Shown here one piece after another: positions 61,261 to 64,000 of a stretch of 64,000 bases of DNA. The stretch comes from Halorutilus salinus (GTDB lineage: Archaea; Halobacteriota; Halobacteria; Halobacteriales; Halorutilaceae): NCBI RefSeq assembly GCF_026242195.1, contig NZ_RKLV01000010.1, positions 21,211 through 85,210 of the forward strand. The letters are read 5' to 3'. Made by a program: the position numbers and the translations under genes. Numbering within the stretch: position 1 is the first letter of the stretch; each line of letters opens with the position of its first letter. The notes beneath the pieces were generated by a model. It worked only from the letters and a program-made list of their open reading frames with translations, had not been told where the DNA came from and did no database searches.

Positions 61261-62112
61261 CTACCACCTAAGCTCAGCCTTGTACAGGCTGTCGTTGTAC
61301 CTTACGAACCAGACACCTCTGGTATCATCTAAGATATACGGGTTTTCCTGCATGAATCTATCTTTCAACGAGCTGAATCCCTCCGTCTCTTCGCCGTAAT
61401 AGGTGTCATCTATCGCCTCATTCAGGACGCTTTCGGAACTCTCAGGTGGAGCCTCTAGAGTAAACGAGTGGTTCCTGAGTAGTCTATTACTGTACTCCAC
61501 AGAGCTGTTTGCCACCACCGAGGATTCATATACGTACAAGTTCCTCTCCAATGTTTCATGATCCCTAGCTGCGACAGTATAGTTTCTACCACGATGGCTT
61601 ACCACTATCTCTCTTTCCTCAAGCAGTACCGATCTGTTCCTTTCTTTGAGTTCATACAACTGCTCAGTAATGATACGGGGGTTAGAGTCTCGGATACTGT
61701 CTATCTTTCTCTCTATCGGTTCCCTGTCTACATTTGGTAGTTCTCTCAGCCTATACTGAGCAGGTCTCTGTGTCCTCGTCACGTTTACTCTTATCCCCTC
61801 CGCCGTGACCTTTCCCACCTCTCTCTGTGATAGTCTGTAGTATGCGCCTCTGTACTGGACTGTATCCTTGTCAGAAAACTCGCCGGTAAGGAAGGAATCC
61901 TCGGTGGTTCTTTCTGAAGTTCCGTTACTTAGTGCGGTCCTGACGGACGGGTGTAACGAATCCGGATCTACGGTTGTCGACTCTGCTACCTCTGTCGGTC
62001 CGTCCAACCGTTCGAAGCTTGCCGTAGCGTCGGCATGTATACATCCGGAAGAGACGACAAACAGGAGAAGTAAGGCGATAGCGAGAGGTATACCCTCTAC
62101 CGTATTTTGCAT
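61261..62112 (-). CDS. Predicted secreted lipoprotein, function unknown
   Basis: About 283 residues from the ATG at 62112 (M15 of a longer possible reading, which would start at 62154). The signal peptide is hydrophobic (GIPLAIALLLLFVVSSGC) and the cysteine of the lipobox VSSGC should be lipid-modified. The mature part has YRGAYYRLSQREVGKVTA and several Asn-X-Ser/Thr glycosylation sites (NVTR, NRSV, NSSV, NHSF, NDSL). No enzyme motif was recognised. Located near other membrane proteins at the end of the window. Confidence 0.7.
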   Translation of the reverse strand: MQNTVEGIPLAIALLLLFVVSSGCIHADATASFERLDGPTEVAESTTVDPDSLHPSVRTALSNGTSERTTEDSFLTGEFSDKDTVQYRGAYYRLSQREVGKVTAEGIRVNVTRTQRPAQYRLRELPNVDREPIERKIDSIRDSNPRIITEQLYELKERNRSVLLEEREIVVSHRGRNYTVAARDHETLERNLYVYESSVVANSSVEYSNRLLRNHSFTLEAPPESSESVLNEAIDDTYYGEETEGFSSLKDRFMQENPYILDDTRGVWFVRYNDSLYKAELRW

Positions 62113-62276
62113 CTGTGACCGCAGAGTTAGCGCCTCTGAGGGGTTTCTGCTCATTCGGTGTCCTGTATGCCCCGACGGGGTTTGTATGTAACGTAGGAAG
62201 AAACGTTCATTTCAGTTATACATCGTCGGTGGCGTAACTGAACGTACTATTAGTATAGAAAAAGTGCCTAACGGGG

Positions 62277-62292
62277 TCTCAGAATTCTGAGA
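62277..62292. promoter_or_regulatory. Perfect 16-base palindrome TCTCAGAATTCTGAGA
   Basis: A perfect inverted repeat between the lipoprotein and DUF3592 genes. Position suggests a possible operator for either gene; the rest of 62113-62430 shows no convincing gene. Confidence 0.4.
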
Positions 62293-62430
62293 GCCGTAAC
62301 TCAGAATCGCGATGGAGGAGTACAACGAGATTCCCACAACCGAATTTATGAGGGGAGTTCCGAAGGCAAAAGCGCGTTTTTGTATTACGTCGGAATAATG
62401 AATACTCAGTAACCTACAGTAACACGAGAG

Positions 62431-62901
62431 ATGGGTTTCAGTATATCCGGACCTTCGGGCACCTTACGGATAGTATTGTTCGTGCTACTCGGAATAGGTG
62501 TTACAGGTTACGGGGCGTATAGCTATACCTCACAGGCATCGGCACTGAACTCCGCGGTAGAGGTCGACGCCACCGTGACATCGACGTCGGTTGAGGAGGA
62601 CTCAAGAAGGCGTGGGGTAGACTACATACCACAGGCTACCTTCACGTACACGTACAACGGCGAGGAGTACACATCTTCGAACGTCTATCCTGGTCCTTTA
62701 AGCAAGAAGTTAAAAACCGAAGACGCAGCCGAGTCAGCACTCGAAGGCTATCAAGAAGAGGAAACGGTGACTGCGTACGTGCCACAGGGGGAACCCGAGA
62801 ACGCATATCTGAAGCATGAGCGTAGCGCCGAGCCACTTGTGCTAACCGGGTTCGGTGTCCTGTTCCTCGTGGCGTCTATCTATGCGGCTGTCAAGAACTA
62901 A
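62431..62901 (+). CDS. DUF3592 membrane protein
   Basis: 156 residues with N- and C-terminal hydrophobic segments (IVLFVLLGIGVTGYGAYSY and VLTGFGVLFLVASIYAAV) around an extracytoplasmic beta domain (QATFTYTYNGEEYTSSNVYP, EETVTAYVPQGEPENAYL). This layout matches DUF3592. Function unknown. It forms a run of small membrane proteins with the genes at 63026 and 63517. Confidence 0.82.
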   Translation: MGFSISGPSGTLRIVLFVLLGIGVTGYGAYSYTSQASALNSAVEVDATVTSTSVEEDSRRRGVDYIPQATFTYTYNGEEYTSSNVYPGPLSKKLKTEDAAESALEGYQEEETVTAYVPQGEPENAYLKHERSAEPLVLTGFGVLFLVASIYAAVKN

Positions 62902-63025
62902 CCGACTCCACCGGTTCCTAAATTTCTCGTTTCCGGAAGTATATGCCATATACCTTCACCCCATTATGAAAAACGAATATCTTCTCCATCGTTATGTATT
63001 TTTTATATGAGAGGCAACTGAGATT

Positions 63026-63520
63026 ATGGACTCCGGCGAGTCCTTCCCGACCAGACGCGGTACGGCTTATCTCACCGACAGAGCCGTTCGTTTCGAGGAG
63101 TCCTTGCCCGGACTCGTCAAGCGGCTATATTCGGGGTACTGGAAGGGCGGTACATGGTGGCGAAAGTTGATGTTTGTCAGCTACCTCCTCGCTTACCCTG
63201 TGGCGGTCTGGTCGCTGTCGACGGTGTACCAGAGAGGAGGGTTCCCTTTCGTAACCGCCACCGTCGGGTTGTTAGCCGTCCTGTTAGTGCTGGACTACGC
63301 TCGCGGATTCCGGTCACCTGACCGTATCCCGCTTGACTCTATAGAGGGCGTATCTATCACCCGTGGAAGGAAAGCACTGACACGTCCCAGGGTCATTATC
63401 AGGTACTCCAAGGGAGGGTCCACGTACAAACGCAGAGTAAACCTACCCTCGCTGTATACGACCCAGGGTGAAGCTGCGTACGAGGCAGTAGAGACGGCTT
63501 TCAGAGAAAGGGGTCTATGA
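63026..63520 (+). CDS. Small membrane protein with PH-like C-terminal part
   Basis: 164 residues. Two hydrophobic segments (about 49-66 and 72-91), then a soluble part LDSIEGVSITRGRKALTRPR, RVIIRYSKGGSTYKRRVNLP that resembles a bacterial PH-like fold. A TTTTATATGA AT-rich box lies about 20-26 bases before the ATG. Its stop overlaps the next ATG (ATGA). Unknown function. Confidence 0.65.
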   Translation: MDSGESFPTRRGTAYLTDRAVRFEESLPGLVKRLYSGYWKGGTWWRKLMFVSYLLAYPVAVWSLSTVYQRGGFPFVTATVGLLAVLLVLDYARGFRSPDRIPLDSIEGVSITRGRKALTRPRVIIRYSKGGSTYKRRVNLPSLYTTQGEAAYEAVETAFRERGL

Positions 63521-63782
63521 GACAGTTCTACCTGTACCACCTCTCTCTTGGGGTCACCGGAGGGGCGCTGGGGATGGGTTCGGTCTCAACTATGCTGACC
63601 GCCGGGTTAAGTCTCCCCTCGGGCTGGCAAGCATAGGTGGCGTTGGACTGTTGGTCGCAGCGGTGTACGATCTCGCTACGGCGAACCCCGAGGAGTTCTC
63701 CGTGGGACGAGCTAGGGTCGCCCTCGTCGTTGTAGCGGCTCTGTTGGCGGTTATCGGTGTCGGACTCCAACTGGCAGGGTAA
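63517..63782 (+). pseudogene. Small membrane protein with a single-base frameshift
   Basis: ATG at 63517 overlaps the previous stop. The first frame reads MRQFYLYHLSLGVTGGALGM and on for 39 residues, then stops. After a C run (CCCC, 63614-63617) the next frame continues as GLASIGGVGLLVAAVYDLA, then NPEEFSVGRARVALVVVA and a TAA at 63780-63782. Adding one C rejoins the halves into an 88-residue protein with about three membrane segments. This is either a sequencing error or a recent mutation. Confidence 0.7.
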
Positions 63783-63860
63783 CTCCAACAGGATGTCTCG
63801 TCGGACGGGATAATCACCCCGACGGTACTACCGGCAGCTACGGCGATAGACGGAGTCCAT

Positions 63861-63869
63861 AAATTATAC
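63861..63869 (+). promoter_or_regulatory. TATA-like box of the last gene
   Basis: AAATTATAC lies about 31 bases before the ATG at 63897. Confidence 0.4.
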
Positions 63870-63896
63870 TCCACGTGATAGCCATACGTAACCCAC

Positions 63897-64000
63897 ATGG
63901 GAAGCAGGGCTACGCCGGCACATCGGAGCGAAAACGCCCGGACAGCTGTCGGGGTGGCTATCGGTCTGGTTCTTCTCGCTTTCTTCTCCGACTCGGTGAC
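63897..64000 (+). CDS. Membrane protein, cut by the window end
   Basis: ATG at 63897; 34 residues are visible, ending in a hydrophobic stretch (VGVAIGLVLLAFFSDSVT). Probably a membrane protein with an N-terminal basic tail (GSRATPAHRSENARTA). Nothing more can be said. Confidence 0.5.
   Translation, partial: MGSRATPAHRSENARTAVGVAIGLVLLAFFSDSV

Noticed and set aside
62312..62398. 28-residue open frame before the DUF3592 gene
   Set aside because: It has no promoter-like signal or motif and is short enough to occur by chance.
50149..64000. Integrase or transposase in the accessory region
   Set aside because: None of the genes shows recombinase catalytic motifs, so the island call rests on tRNA position and gene content only.
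1..64000. CRISPR array
   Set aside because: No regularly spaced direct repeats were seen; the only tandem-like repeats (43516-43646) are copies of a tRNA end.

Overview
The window reads as chromosomal DNA from a haloarchaeon (class Halobacteria). The proteins are strongly acidic. The gene set is archaeal: translation factor aIF1A, ribosomal protein uL11, a geranylgeranyl-lipid reductase, DhnA-type class I aldolase, a Dna2-like helicase-nuclease and a PIN-ATPase-KH protein. Many genes have an AT-rich TATA-like box about 25-30 bases before the start codon and no room for a leader. Isoleucine is often written ATA, which is unusual for well-known haloarchaea, so a less-studied lineage is possible, but I cannot place it from sequence alone.

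Layout. 1-3.3 kb: branched-chain amino-acid operon (ilvN end, ilvC, leuC, leuD). 3.3-8.9 kb: RNA-binding YhbY, DJ-1-like and Nif3-like proteins, a frameshifted DUF21 gene, a vapBC module flanked by a short repeat, a DUF4396 membrane protein and a class V aminotransferase. 9-15 kb: surface-glycan or glycolipid cluster with two glycosyltransferases, an alkaline-phosphatase-superfamily enzyme, a GT75 (UDP-arabinopyranose mutase-like) protein and a flippase-like membrane protein. 15-28.7 kb: stress protein, transporters, aIF1A, lipid reductase, PEP carboxykinase, an R2lox-type di-metal oxidase, PrsW protease, PEBP and SRAP proteins and a Ca2+/cation exchanger. 28.7-34.4 kb: Dna2-like protein, then DUF92 divergent from a cis-prenyltransferase-like protein that is coupled to a protoporphyrinogen-oxidase-like flavoprotein. 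34.4-36 kb: TusA plus a thiosulfate-type permease. 36-40.2 kb: second glycan cluster (GT2, flippase-like, methyltransferase, phosphatase-superfamily protein). 40.3-43.4 kb: zinc micro-protein, citrate synthase, fructose bisphosphatase and aldolase. 43.4-45.4 kb: tRNA-Arg(TCG) followed by repeated acceptor-end sequence, a truncated gene, an HTH-RelE toxin-antitoxin pair and a RecA-like protein without a P-loop. 45.6-50.1 kb: uL11, PIN-ATPase-KH, hemE, rtcA and tRNA-Arg(GCG).

From the second tRNA-Arg onward the window looks accessory: a haloarchaeal mobile-element-type protein, paired hairpins, a complete type I restriction-modification operon (hsdM, hsdS, a small membrane protein, hsdR and a YgjP-like metallopeptidase), a divergent DUF262/HNH restriction-type protein of visibly lower GC, a lipoprotein and several small membrane proteins, one with a frame break. 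No integrase, transposase or CRISPR array was recognised.

Genes that work together: pckA, fructose bisphosphatase and aldolase form a gluconeogenic set; hemE and the PPO-like protein belong to haem synthesis; TusA with the YeeE-type permease suggests thiosulfate or sulfane-sulfur use; and the two glycan clusters carry paralogous flippase-like and phosphatase-superfamily genes, hinting at related surface-lipid chemistry.
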